Source of the DNA: an uncultured Cohaesibacter sp. | GTDB taxonomy: Bacteria; Pseudomonadota; Alphaproteobacteria; Rhizobiales; Cohaesibacteraceae | Assembly: GCF_963677725.1 (NCBI RefSeq) | Contig: NZ_OY782507.1 | Coordinates: 2,046,001-2,110,000, forward strand | Length of the DNA stretch: 64,000 nt | Direction: 5' to 3' | In this document: positions 56,057-64,000 of the stretch, piece after piece | Layout: each line of letters begins with the position of its first letter | Numbering within the stretch: the first letter of the stretch is position 1 | Made by a program: the position numbers and the translations under genes | Notes under the pieces: generated by a model | What the model saw: only the letters and a program-made list of their open reading frames with translations | Databases searched by the model: none | What the model was told of the DNA's origin: nothing

Positions 56057-56938
56057 TTAGGTGTAATGAATGCGCCGCTCAACGAGGCGAAACTGGAAGA
56101 TGGTCAAGGCCAAAACCAACACCATCAGGATGACCGACTGGGCCGAAGAGCCACCCAGATCGTTGCCGCGGAAGCCATCCACATAGACCTTGTAGACAAG
56201 GGTCATCGGGTTGGAGGCAGGCTCGCCGCGCAGCACCGTGTCGATCGTGCCGAAGGTGTCGAACAACGAATAGGTGAAGTTGGTGATCAACAGAAAGAAG
56301 CCAGTCGGGGCGAGCAGCGGGAAGGTCACGTCCCAGAAGCGGCGCTGGGCGGACGCATTGTCGATGCGGGCGGCTTCCATCACCGAGCGCGGGATCGATT
56401 GCAGGCCGGACACGAAGAAAATGAAATTGACCGGGATCTGCTTCCAGACAGAGGCGGTGATCATGACAATCGCGGTGTCGGTATAATCAAGGCCGACGCG
56501 GAAATCATAGCCGAACCGGGCGAGAAATTCGGTGATCGGTCCCCAGCGTTGGGAGAACATGACCAGAAAGATGAAACCGGCCACCGGAGGCGCGACCGCA
56601 TAAACCCACATCAGGAGGGTGCGATAAGCGCGAGCGCCGCGGATGACCTTGTCCGCCTTGACCGCAAAGAGCAGGGCAATGGCGAGCGACAGGAAAGTCA
56701 CCGAGACGCAGAAGACAATCGTGAAACCGGCAATCTTGAGATATTCGGCATTGTTCAGGATGTCGCGATAGTTGTCGAAGCCGACAAAGGTCGAGCCGAA
56801 GCCAAACGGATCTTCCAGGTAGAAAGACAGGCGCAGCGCCTGCCATGCCGGCCAGTAGAAAAAGATGACAATGATCGACAGCTGCGGCAGCAGGAAGAAC
56901 AAGGGCAGCCATTTGTTGTTGAATGCGGCGCGTTTCAC
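56057..56938 (-). CDS. ugpA: sn-glycerol-3-phosphate ABC transporter permease UgpA
   Basis: A 293-residue inner-membrane protein matching UgpA: WLPLFFLLPQLSIIVIFFYW at the first helix, DPFGFGSTFVGFDNYRD, and the permease loop RSVMEAARIDNASAQRRFWDVTFPLL. The GTG at 56938 was chosen because AAGAGGTC lies 7 bases before it and homologues begin here; the upstream TTG at 56992 has no such site. This is an alternative start codon. Confidence 0.88.
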   Translation of the reverse strand: MKRAAFNNKWLPLFFLLPQLSIIVIFFYWPAWQALRLSFYLEDPFGFGSTFVGFDNYRDILNNAEYLKIAGFTIVFCVSVTFLSLAIALLFAVKADKVIRGARAYRTLLMWVYAVAPPVAGFIFLVMFSQRWGPITEFLARFGYDFRVGLDYTDTAIVMITASVWKQIPVNFIFFVSGLQSIPRSVMEAARIDNASAQRRFWDVTFPLLAPTGFFLLITNFTYSLFDTFGTIDTVLRGEPASNPMTLVYKVYVDGFRGNDLGGSSAQSVILMVLVLALTIFQFRLVERRIHYT

Positions 56939-57014
56939 GTCTTGACCTCTTGTAGCAGGCGCGTCTGGATCGACCCGAAAGGGCAGAAACAATCCAGCGG
57001 CGCAGAAGAGAAGA

Positions 57015-57040
57015 GACGACCGCGCGGGTGCGCGATCGTC
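57015..57040 (-). terminator. Hairpin between ugpB and ugpA
   Basis: GACGACCGCGC and GCGCGATCGTC pair with one mismatch around GGGT. On the minus strand a T/C-rich stretch follows. It probably reduces read-through from ugpB, so that the binding protein exceeds the permeases; it may also stabilise the ugpB transcript end. Confidence 0.5.
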
Positions 57041-57061
57041 CTTTGGAGAGCTCAGAAATGC

Positions 57062-58369
57062 TTATTTCTGGGTCTTGGAGAAGCGATCAAGAAGCGCGTT
57101 GCCGTCTTTTTCGATGGTAGCCAGGGCGCTGTCGATGTCGGTTTCCCCGTTCAGGAAGCGGGTAAATTCGCGGTTTTCGACGTCGCGGATCTGAACATAG
57201 AAGCCCATGCGATAACCGCGGGTATTCTCGCCAGACTGCAGAGAGAGCTGCTTGATGCCAACTTCAGCGGCCGGGAAGCGGTCATAGTGGCCATCTTTTT
57301 TAGCCAGCTCATAAGCTGCTGTGGTGATCGGCACGTAACCGGATTCTTTGTGCCAGAAATACTGGATTTCAGGAGAAGACATAAATTTGAAGAAAGCAGC
57401 GGTTGCTTTGTTTTCTTCTGCAGATTTGCCGGACATGGCGAACAGGGCAGCACCACCGATGAAGGTCTGGTAGCCTTCCTTGGTGATGGATTCCCAATAA
57501 GGCAGGTTGGTTGCAGACCATTTGAATGGCAGATTTTTCTGAAGAAGACCGCCAAAGGAGCCCGAAGACCCGATCCACATGGCAACATTGCCATCTTCAA
57601 ACTGAGACTGATTGTCACCCCAAGAGGTGCCGTAGAAGCCGAAATACCCCTGTTCCAGCCATTTCTTGACAGCTGTCCAGTGCATTTTCTGTTCTTTGGA
57701 GTTGATCAGGATTTTGGTGCCTTCCGCGCCAGCATAACCATTGTTGTTGGTTGCGAATGGCAGATTGTGGCGGGAGAAGAAATTCTCAACAAATTCCCAA
57801 GGCAAGTGAGACTGTGCAAAAGGAACGTAACCAGCGTCTTTCAGAGCCGGTGCTGTGACTTTTTCGAACTCTTCATAGGTGACTGGAGCGGTGACGCCAG
57901 CTTTTTTCAGAGCGTCTTCATTGTAATACATGATCGGGGAAGAAGAGTTGAATGGCATGCCGATCATTTTGCCGTCATTGTCAGCATAGAAATAACGAAC
58001 ACCGGAGATATAGTCTTCGATGTTGAAGGCGATGCCATTGTCAGCGAACAGATCCTGCACGGGAATGGTTGCGCCTTTGGCACCGATGATGGTTGCGGAA
58101 CCAGCATCGAAGACCTGCATGATGTTTGGCTGTTCGCCAGCGCGGAAGGCGGCGATGCCAGCGGTCAGAGTGTCTTCGTAGCCACCCTTGAAAACCGGGG
58201 TGATTTTGTAATCGCTCTGGGACGCATTGAATTTTTCAGCAATCGCGTTGACAGTTTCTCCCAGCTGACCGCCCATTGCGTGCCACCAGGTGATTTCGGT
58301 TTGGGCGTGGGCAACGCCGGACATCAGGCTCAGCACGGTGCTGGCTGCTGCGATTTTCAAGAAGTTCAT
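57062..58369 (-). CDS. ugpB: sn-glycerol-3-phosphate binding protein UgpB
   Basis: A 435-residue exported protein with a signal peptide (MNFLKIAAASTVLSLMSGVAHA) and the UgpB fold: EITWWHAMGGQLGETVNAIAEKFN, FKGGYEDTLTAGIAAFRAGEQPNI, FNSSSPIMYYNEDALKKAG and SGYVPITTAAYELAK. These match the known glycerol-3-phosphate-binding protein of E. coli. ATG 58369 has TTGGAGC upstream. It leads the operon. The ligand is inferred from the family; glycerophosphodiesters are also possible. Confidence 0.88.
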   Translation of the reverse strand: MNFLKIAAASTVLSLMSGVAHAQTEITWWHAMGGQLGETVNAIAEKFNASQSDYKITPVFKGGYEDTLTAGIAAFRAGEQPNIMQVFDAGSATIIGAKGATIPVQDLFADNGIAFNIEDYISGVRYFYADNDGKMIGMPFNSSSPIMYYNEDALKKAGVTAPVTYEEFEKVTAPALKDAGYVPFAQSHLPWEFVENFFSRHNLPFATNNNGYAGAEGTKILINSKEQKMHWTAVKKWLEQGYFGFYGTSWGDNQSQFEDGNVAMWIGSSGSFGGLLQKNLPFKWSATNLPYWESITKEGYQTFIGGAALFAMSGKSAEENKATAAFFKFMSSPEIQYFWHKESGYVPITTAAYELAKKDGHYDRFPAAEVGIKQLSLQSGENTRGYRMGFYVQIRDVENREFTRFLNGETDIDSALATIEKDGNALLDRFSKTQK

Positions 58370-58743
58370 TGTTTGCTCCAAACAAATGTGCCTTGCGGCA
58401 TGCGTAAAGGTGACCGACATGCACATCCATGCCGGGTATCAAAAACAATTCGAGTAACGACCCGACCTGTCGTCAGGCAGCCGCAGATCCTTGACCGGAC
58501 AGGGATCATTCCCTCTATGCCCAGTCCGACTTTGACCCCTTCCTCATCGCGATCTGAACCGGCAGTCCAGTCCAGCGTCCCCTGCCCGACATCCTTGCCA
58601 TGGCACTTGATGAGTGATGAGACCAAATGAGATATTGCGTCCATCCTGCACACGTGTTCACATAGAGGCCGAGTGTTACAGCGATGTGACGCCTATGTGG
58701 CAATTGGGAAAAATCAACACATGTCCGGAGCGGCTGAATAACC
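58370..58743. promoter_or_regulatory. Divergent ugpB-lacI promoter region
   Basis: A 374-bp gap holding the ugpB promoter (minus) and that of the LacI gene (plus). A near-palindrome, TGCACACGTGTTCA (58647-58660), has the central CG and TG/CA ends usual for LacI-family operators. CACATAG (58659-58665) is repeated as CTATGTG (58693-58699). No gene is seen in this stretch. Confidence 0.5.
58647..58660. promoter_or_regulatory. Candidate LacI-family operator
   Basis: TGCACACGTGTTCA: a 14-bp near-perfect palindrome with central ACACGTGT, 84 bp before the LacI-family start codon and 278 bp before ugpB. The type fits the family; binding is inferred. Confidence 0.5.
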
Positions 58744-59769
58744 ATGTCGAACACAAGTGATGAAGCCCAGAAAGAGCATGGCCGCGGGCGCCGGGTGACG
58801 GCGTCCGATGTGGCGAAAGCCGCCCGTGTCTCCCGGTCGGCCGTCTCGCGCGCCTTCACGCCAGAGGCTTATCTCGACAAGGACAAGAGGGCGCTGATCC
58901 TGAAAACCGCCCACAGGCTTGGCTATCGCCCGAATGCTTTGGCCGCCAGCCTGCAAGGCAACAGCACCAATCTGGTGGGCGTCGTGGCCGGTTCGCTCGA
59001 TAATCTTTATGATTCTGAATTTCTCGCCAAACTGGTTGGCGCGCTTAATCAGGCCAACAAATGGCCTTTGGTGCTGGGAGGCGGGGATCACGGCATGGAA
59101 GAGTCGATCCTCTCGATCCTCAATTATCCCCTTGATGCACTCATCATAAGAGGCGGCAGCCTGCCCTCTTCCCTGATCGAGATGTGCACCAAACTGAACA
59201 TTCCCTTGCTTTTCTCCGGCCGTGTGGTGGATGCGCCTTTCACGGATTGCGTCTGTTGTCGTAATGAGGCAGGCGCAGCACTGGCGGTGGATCATTTGGT
59301 TGAGCGAGGGCGCACGGCCTTTGGCTTTCTGGGTGGGCCATCATCGCGCTCTTCGACCCTTGAACGGCTCGGCGGCATGGAGCAAAGGCTTCACCATCAC
59401 GGCTTGACGCTTCAGGCCAGGCACTTTTGCGACTATAGCTATGAGAATGGCCAGAAGGCGGTCAAGGAGATGCTGGCACAGGCCGAGCTTGATGCCCTTC
59501 TTTGCGCCAATGATGCGATGGCGCTGGGGGCGCTGGCTGCGTTTCGCGCCTTGCCTGATCTGTCTGTGCCTGAAGATGTGTCGATTGTCGGCTTTGACGA
59601 TGTGGCACTTGCTGCTTGGCCAGATTTCAATCTGACAACCCTGCGCAATCCAATTGACCAGACCGTTACGGAAATTCTTCGCCTGCTGGAAGAAAGACTG
59701 GCGCAGCCAGACAAGGCCAATGAAGTGGTGTTGGTCGATCCGATCTTGATGCTACGCGGCACCGATTAG
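58744..59769 (+). CDS. LacI-family regulator, probably of the ugp operon
   Basis: A 341-residue regulator: N-terminal HTH (TASDVAKAARVSRSAVSRAFTP, about residues 19-40, after a basic tail), hinge (RPNALAASLQGNSTN) and an effector domain ending with VSIVGFDDVALAAWPDFNLTTLRN. A DCVCC stretch (about residue 169) is unusual. The gene is divergent from ugpB, so it most likely controls it. E. coli uses PhoB for ugp; a LacI regulator suggests carbon or substrate control instead of phosphate control. Confidence 0.85.
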   Translation: MSNTSDEAQKEHGRGRRVTASDVAKAARVSRSAVSRAFTPEAYLDKDKRALILKTAHRLGYRPNALAASLQGNSTNLVGVVAGSLDNLYDSEFLAKLVGALNQANKWPLVLGGGDHGMEESILSILNYPLDALIIRGGSLPSSLIEMCTKLNIPLLFSGRVVDAPFTDCVCCRNEAGAALAVDHLVERGRTAFGFLGGPSSRSSTLERLGGMEQRLHHHGLTLQARHFCDYSYENGQKAVKEMLAQAELDALLCANDAMALGALAAFRALPDLSVPEDVSIVGFDDVALAAWPDFNLTTLRNPIDQTVTEILRLLEERLAQPDKANEVVLVDPILMLRGTD

Positions 59770-59926
59770 CGCGCTGTCCCCACCCGACATCCAGACACAA
59801 AGCATGTGATGCGCATCTGATGCACATAAAGGCGCTGACACCGGAATCATTGTCATTGATGTTGAGGGATGTCTGGCCTATGTCTTTTTAGAGCTCTTGC
59901 AAGCCCTATTCCGACGGAGTGCCATT

Positions 59927-60163
59927 ATGATGCTTGATACCAGCCATCCCATGTTTCGCCCGCTCTGGTTCCGTATGGGGCTTTGCGCTTTTCTTATCTT
60001 CTGGACCGGGCTTGAATGGCGCTTTGGCAGTCAGACATGGATGGTGATCACCGGTGTCATCGCTCTGTTCTGTATCTATAAGTTTCTGATAGAGTATCAG
60101 CCACCCGCCCCCACGGCAGACGCTGATGATGCGCCCCGCTTGCCAGACGATTCCCGTGACTGA
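59927..60163 (+). CDS. Small two-helix membrane protein, DUF3329-like
   Basis: A 78-residue protein with two membrane helices (about 18-35 and 43-60) and a short acidic tail. It starts with an FRPLWFRMG segment and vaguely resembles DUF3329 proteins. ATG 59927 has GGAG upstream. It lies 21 bp before the dehydratase gene and may be co-transcribed with it. Function unknown. Confidence 0.6.
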   Translation: MMLDTSHPMFRPLWFRMGLCAFLIFWTGLEWRFGSQTWMVITGVIALFCIYKFLIEYQPPAPTADADDAPRLPDDSRD

Positions 60164-60184
60164 CAAATCAGGATAGAGCCTTTT

Positions 60185-61171
60185 ATGACTGATAAACTTG
60201 CCATTTCCATTGACGATATTCATCAAGCCGCCCAGCGTTTGCTGGGCTATGCGGTCCGCACACCATTGCTCGAATTCGAAGCCCTCAATGCGCGGGTCGG
60301 CAAGCGCGTGCTTGTCAAGTTCGAAGGGGTGCAGCGCACTGGCTCGTTCAAATTTCGTGGGGCCTATAACCGTCTTTCAGCCCTTGCTCCGGCGGATCGG
60401 GCCAAGGGTGTGATTGCCTGGTCATCGGGCAATCATGCGCAAGGGGTCGCGGCTGCCGCCAAGCTGCTCGGCATGCCAGCGACCATCGTTATGCCCGCCG
60501 ATGCCCCCGCGATTAAGATGAATAACACCAAGGGCTTTGGCGCCCGGGTCGTGACCTATGACCGCTACAGCGAATCTCGCGAGGACATTGCCTTTGCACT
60601 GGCCGAGGAATCGGGCGCAGTGGTGGTGCCCAGTTACAATGATCCCTTCGTCATTGCCGGTCAGGGGACGGTCGGGCTGGAAATGGTGGAGCAGGCAAAG
60701 GATGCCAAGGCCTCCATTGGTGCTGTGCTTGCCTGTTGTGGCGGCGGTGGTTTGACCTCGGGCATTGCCACGGCGATCAAAGCCCATCATCCAGACGCTT
60801 CGGTCTATTCGGTGGAACCGGAAGGCTTTGACAGCACGGCCCGGTCTCTCACCAGCCCCGAGCCCGTTGGCAATGCGCCAGACGCCCGCTCTATCTGCGA
60901 CGCCCTCCAATCTCCCTATCCGGGGCAGATGACACTGGAGATCAACAAGAAGCTGCTTTCTGGCGGTCTGGCGGTCAGTGATGCGGAAATCAAGGAAGCG
61001 ATGCGCTTTGCCTTCACCGACATGAAGCTGGTCACCGAGCCGGGCGGTGCCGCTGCGCTCACGGCAGCATTTTGCGGCAGGGTGCCGGATTTTGATGGCG
61101 ATCTGGTGCTGGTCATTTCCGGAGCCAACGTGGATCCTGAGCTCTTTTGCTCTATTTTATCCGGCAGCTGA
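60185..61171 (+). CDS. PLP-dependent threonine/threo-3-hydroxyaspartate dehydratase
   Basis: A 328-residue fold-type II PLP enzyme. GSFKFRGAYNRL holds the Schiff-base lysine (about residue 57), SSGNHAQGVA (about 80) binds the substrate carboxylate, ACCGGGGLTSG (about 183) the PLP phosphate. It lacks the C-terminal ACT regulatory domain of biosynthetic IlvA, so it is a catabolic type: threonine dehydratase, serine racemase/dehydratase or threo-3-hydroxyaspartate ammonia-lyase. The substrate cannot be decided from sequence alone. Confidence 0.82.
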   Translation: MTDKLAISIDDIHQAAQRLLGYAVRTPLLEFEALNARVGKRVLVKFEGVQRTGSFKFRGAYNRLSALAPADRAKGVIAWSSGNHAQGVAAAAKLLGMPATIVMPADAPAIKMNNTKGFGARVVTYDRYSESREDIAFALAEESGAVVVPSYNDPFVIAGQGTVGLEMVEQAKDAKASIGAVLACCGGGGLTSGIATAIKAHHPDASVYSVEPEGFDSTARSLTSPEPVGNAPDARSICDALQSPYPGQMTLEINKKLLSGGLAVSDAEIKEAMRFAFTDMKLVTEPGGAAALTAAFCGRVPDFDGDLVLVISGANVDPELFCSILSGS

Positions 61172-61228
61172 CGATGTCGGCTTTGCGGTTTTAATTGTCG
61201 TCATCGGGACAACACGTCCGATGGCGTA

Positions 61229-62104
61229 TCACATAGGCAGCCGTGGGGCATCACTGGCCCCGGGCTGACCCCATGCACGCAGACGGCTTTGTCGCCATGC
61301 AGCCAGTGCTTCGGGCGCGTCAGTTTGAATGGCGGCAAAGCCCGCTTGGGTCAAACTGCCCCAAATCGCATCAGGATCCTTTAAAGCCGCCTTATCGGAA
61401 AAGCCGCAACAGGCGACCCGATCATGGGTGTTGACCCAGAGGGCTATGCCCGCTTTCTCAAAGTCAGCACGGTGACTGACAAGGGTATAGAGACTGTCAA
61501 ATCGCGCTTTCACGACCTTGACGCCGGCGGCCTTCAATTGTTTGATCATGCCGCTGCAATTGCGGGCGTCGAACCGTGTCCTCGCCATGACCATCAGGCC
61601 GTATTCTTCTTCCAGGGCCTGCATATGGCAGGCTTCATCCGCGGACTGCACATTCACCTTGATCAAGGCCTCCCCCTGCATCTCCATCTTGGCCACCAAT
61701 TGGGCGACTGAAACCAGATCGTCGCCGTGCTTGACGCAGAGATTGAGGCCAATCCGTCCCCTTGCCAGCTTGAGTGCTTCAGCCAGAGTCGGGATGCCAT
61801 GATGACTGAAGCCGGCCCCGCTGCCGCCCTGCCCCCGCTTCAAGGGCATCGCCTGCAACCGGGCAATGGAGAGATGATTGCAGGGAAATTCTGTGCCCGT
61901 CATTCGGGTCAGCATTTCATCATGCATCAGAAAATAGACGCCATCTTCGCTTTTTTGAATGTCGATTGCGGCCATGTCAAAGCCTGCAAAAGCAGCCGCA
62001 TCGATGGAAGCAAGGCTATTTTCCGGCGCGGTCTGCCAGTAACCGCGATGGGCAACAATGGCCGGTTTCTGAGCGAGTGAGCCAAACAGGCTGCGGTCCT
62101 GCAT
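61229..62104 (-). CDS. Glycerophosphodiester phosphodiesterase-like protein with lost metal ligands
   Basis: A 291-residue TIM-barrel protein of the GDPD family: VAHRGYWQTAPENSLASID (catalytic His and Asn) and LMHDEMLTRMT (second His) are conserved. But the usual E-x-D metal site is AIDI (Glu replaced by Ala) and the IEIKP metal site is LCVKH (Glu replaced by Cys). Both glutamate ligands are absent, so hydrolysis is doubtful or depends on an altered metal site. No signal peptide. It stands alone on the minus strand, converging on the dehydratase. GGAG lies 8 bases before ATG 62104. Confidence 0.75.
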   Translation of the reverse strand: MQDRSLFGSLAQKPAIVAHRGYWQTAPENSLASIDAAAFAGFDMAAIDIQKSEDGVYFLMHDEMLTRMTGTEFPCNHLSIARLQAMPLKRGQGGSGAGFSHHGIPTLAEALKLARGRIGLNLCVKHGDDLVSVAQLVAKMEMQGEALIKVNVQSADEACHMQALEEEYGLMVMARTRFDARNCSGMIKQLKAAGVKVVKARFDSLYTLVSHRADFEKAGIALWVNTHDRVACCGFSDKAALKDPDAIWGSLTQAGFAAIQTDAPEALAAWRQSRLRAWGQPGASDAPRLPM

Positions 62105-62457
62105 TCCAAGTCTCCCATACGCTGCTTCTCATGAACCAGACGCGGATTGATCCAAAAGCAGTGGGCATTGATTGACTGCCGCAATGCCTTGCGCATTTGC
62201 TTGGCTGGACTATGAGCGGTGTCCGCAAGCAATTGATGCCGCCAGATATGCATTTTGTGCAATTTTCGACATTCATGGTCTTGTTCAGGATGGTTATTTT
62301 TCTTCTGGCTTATTGTCTGGGAAAAGCCGCAAGAACCATAAAAAGTCCCCATCAAGATAGTACGTATTTATCCTAATGTCCACTCTTTCCTAAAAGCCAG
62401 CCCCTCGCTTGCCTTGGGTTGACGCCCCAAGCTGATCCGGTTCTCTATTTTGCTTGC
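62105..62457. other. Gene-free stretch between GDPD-like and lrp genes
   Basis: A 353-bp gap, AT-rich around 62280-62400. It should hold the GDPD-like promoter and the end of the lrp transcript. No clear gene, terminator or repeat is seen. Confidence 0.5.
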
Positions 62458-62916
62458 TTATGGCATATCGGGATAAACTGTCTGGCTTTTGACCGTGCTA
62501 TAGACAAAACTGGTGTCGATTGAGGCAACACCGCCGATCGGGTGGATCCTTGAGCGAATAAAAGTCTCATAGTGATCCAGCCCGGGCACCAGCACGCGCA
62601 ATTGATAATCCATCTGGCCGGTGAGAACGTGGCACTCGAGCACCTCGTCAATTTGCTGGATGTGCCGCTCGAAATTGCGCACATCCTCTTCATTATGCCG
62701 TTCCAGACGGATTCGGACAAAGACCATCACCGGCAAGCCATAAGCGGCAGGCTCGACGGTCGCGCTATAGCCCTTGATGACCCCCTTTTCCTCCAAAATC
62801 CTTACCCGTCGCAAACAGGGGGATGGAGAGAGATTGACCTGTTCGGCCAGTTCCAGATTTGTCATGCGGCCATTTGACTGCAAGGCGCGAATGATCTGAC
62901 GATCCTTATTGTCCAT
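62458..62916 (-). CDS. Lrp/AsnC-family regulator, divergent from methionine gamma-lyase
   Basis: A 152-residue regulator: N-terminal HTH (MDNKDRQIIRALQSNGRMTNLELAEQVNLS region) followed by an RAM ligand domain (VFVRIRLERHNEED through SFVYSTVKSQTVYP). ATG 62916 has GGAGG 6 bases upstream and matches the usual Lrp start; longer starts are unlikely. Amino acids, here probably methionine, are the expected effectors. Two matching palindromes lie in the gap before the divergent lyase. Confidence 0.9.
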   Translation of the reverse strand: MDNKDRQIIRALQSNGRMTNLELAEQVNLSPSPCLRRVRILEEKGVIKGYSATVEPAAYGLPVMVFVRIRLERHNEEDVRNFERHIQQIDEVLECHVLTGQMDYQLRVLVPGLDHYETFIRSRIHPIGGVASIDTSFVYSTVKSQTVYPDMP

Positions 62917-62930
62917 ATCAATCCTCCATT

Positions 62931-62947
62931 TTGGCATATCATGCCAA
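62931..62947. promoter_or_regulatory. Lrp-type operator 1
   Basis: TTGGCATATCATGCCAA, a perfect TTGGCA-N5-TGCCAA palindrome 14 bp before the lrp start. It matches the second site 40 bp away, which is evidence for a shared dimeric regulator, most likely the adjacent Lrp protein. Confidence 0.7.
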
Positions 62948-62970
62948 TTCTCATCCAAATCTTAGCAAGA

Positions 62971-62987
62971 TTGGCAACACTTGCCAA
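62971..62987. promoter_or_regulatory. Lrp-type operator 2
   Basis: TTGGCAACACTTGCCAA, a perfect TTGGCA-N5-TGCCAA palindrome 42 bp before the methionine gamma-lyase start. The centre is 40 bp from site 1, about four helical turns, so both lie on one face of the DNA. Confidence 0.7.
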
Positions 62988-63029
62988 AGAAAATAAGGCA
63001 GAATGGAGAAAAGCGAGAAGGATAACAAA

Positions 63030-64000
63030 ATGACCAATCACCACACCAAACAGACGCAGGGCTTTTCAACGCGCGCAATTCATCACGCCTATGACCCACA
63101 GGAGCATGAGGGCGCATTGACCCCTCCCTTGCATCTGACATCGACCTTTGCATTCGAGACAGCGGAGGCCGGAGGTGAAATGTTTGCCGGTGAACGCGAG
63201 GGGCATATTTACAGCCGCATTTCCAACCCGACTTGCCAGTTGCTGGAACAGCGCATCGCTGTTCTTGAAGAGGCCGAAGCCGGGCTGGCGTTGGCGTCCG
63301 GCATGGGCGCGGTGACAGCAACCCTTTGGACGTTGCTCTCACCGGGGGATGAGGTGATCGTCGACGAGACGCTTTACGGCTGCACCTTTGCCTATCTGCA
63401 TCACGGGCTGGCCAAATTCGGTATCACCATCACCCATCTCGATCTGACCGATCCGGCCAATCTGAAAGCCGCGATCAGCGACAAGACCAAGGTGGTCTAT
63501 TTTGAAAGTCCGGCCAATCCGAACATGCGACTGGTGGACATCGAAGAAATGGCGACCATTGCTCATGCGGCCGGAGCCAAGGTGGTGGTCGATAATACCT
63601 ATGCCACCCCTTACCTGACCCGGCCAATCACACTGGGTGCTGATCTGGTGGTCCATTCAGCGACAAAATATCTGGGTGGCCATGGAGATGTGATTGCCGG
63701 TTTCGTGGTGGGCTCTGCCGAACAGATCGCCGAAATTCGCCTTTATGGCATGAAGGACATGACTGGTGCCGTGATGGCTCCTTTCAATGCCATGTTGATC
63801 CTGCGCGGCCTCAAGACCCTTGCGCTGCGGATGGATCGCCATTGTGCCTCGGCGTTGCGCGTGGCTGAGTGGCTGGAACAGCAACCGGGAATCAGCCGCG
63901 TCTATTATCCGGGACTTGCAAGTTTTGATCAGAAGGCGTTGGCCGAGAAGCAGATGAAGCTGCCCGGCGGCATGATCGCCTTTGAACTGGAAGGCGGGAT
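63030..64000 (+). CDS. megL: Methionine gamma-lyase, 3' end cut by window
   Basis: 323 codons are visible and the gene runs beyond the window. PLP enzyme of the Cys/Met metabolism family (fold type I): YSRISNPT (about 68), [20 protein letters not shown] (about 111-130) with the Cys characteristic of methionine gamma-lyases, and [12 protein letters not shown] (about 210) with the PLP lysine. It splits methionine to methanethiol, ammonia and 2-oxobutyrate. The Cys favours the lyase over cystathionine synthases and lyases. It is divergent from an Lrp regulator. AGAAGGA lies just before the ATG. Confidence 0.88.
   Translation, partial: MTNHHTKQTQGFSTRAIHHAYDPQEHEGALTPPLHLTSTFAFETAEAGGEMFAGEREGHIYSRISNPTCQLLEQRIAVLEEAEAGLALASGMGAVTATLWTLLSPGDEVIVDETLYGCTFAYLHHGLAKFGITITHLDLTDPANLKAAISDKTKVVYFESPANPNMRLVDIEEMATIAHAAGAKVVVDNTYATPYLTRPITLGADLVVHSATKYLGGHGDVIAGFVVGSAEQIAEIRLYGMKDMTGAVMAPFNAMLILRGLKTLALRMDRHCASALRVAEWLEQQPGISRVYYPGLASFDQKALAEKQMKLPGGMIAFELEGG

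Noticed and set aside
55973..58630. 885-codon plus-strand open frame across ugpE, ugpA and ugpB
   Set aside because: It is antisense to three well-supported genes, crosses their boundaries and shows no recognisable domain.
59808..59817. Palindrome GATGCGCATC after the LacI gene
   Set aside because: Too short to be significant alone and without a T-run for a terminator.

Overview
The window looks like a chromosomal segment of a marine, facultatively anaerobic alphaproteobacterium, probably Hyphomicrobiales and Cohaesibacter-like. This placement is inferred from gene content and protein style, not from a marker gene. I see no rRNA, tRNA, CRISPR array, insertion sequence, phage or plasmid gene. 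Genes are dense, and many neighbours overlap by ATGA, which suggests translational coupling.

Layout: (1) 1-4.5 kb, end of tamA and complete tamB (outer-membrane assembly). (2) 4.5-7.7 kb, a membrane GGDEF/EAL protein paired with a periplasmic solute-binding protein. (3) 7.9-31.3 kb, a low-oxygen energy block. On the minus strand lies a giant pyruvate:ferredoxin oxidoreductase (PFOR) with a tethered C-terminal iron-sulfur domain, coupled to a single-chain Nfn transhydrogenase. Next, on the plus strand, are a small secreted protein and cydABX-cydDC (bd oxidase and its assembly exporter). Then comes a five-gene operon with split NfnA and NfnB, KorA and KorB, and a 747-residue protein. That last protein resembles the C-terminal third of the neighbouring PFOR without its thiamine motif, and it carries the same type of tethered cysteine cluster. 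FNR/FixK-like boxes lie upstream of these units.

(4) 31.6-39.1 kb, a LacI-controlled purine nucleoside operon: PotDBCA-type ABC transporter, nucleoside hydrolase, adenine deaminase. (5) 39.1-43.2 kb, a biotin-dependent sodium-pumping decarboxylase, most likely for methylmalonyl-CoA, in the order A-D-C-B, with codon usage unlike its neighbours. (6) 43.3-48.1 kb, oxidative stress and iron: katG, divergent oxyR, a thioredoxin-fold protein and a VIT-family transporter. (7) 48.1-52.9 kb, a TPP-riboswitch-controlled thiamine salvage operon, thiM-E-D-Y-Z-X. (8) 53.0-59.8 kb, ugpBAEC for glycerol-3-phosphate-type substrates with an EEP phosphoesterase and a divergent LacI regulator. (9) 59.9-64 kb, a small membrane protein, a threonine/hydroxyaspartate dehydratase, a GDPD-like protein that has lost metal ligands, and an Lrp regulator divergent from a methionine gamma-lyase (cut by the window end), with two matching palindromes between them.

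The most interesting feature is the pair of parallel oxidoreductase-Nfn modules, one fused and one split, on either side of the bd oxidase genes. They suggest that electrons from 2-oxoacid oxidation are channelled through tethered iron-sulfur domains to Nfn-type flavoproteins for NAD(P)H balance.
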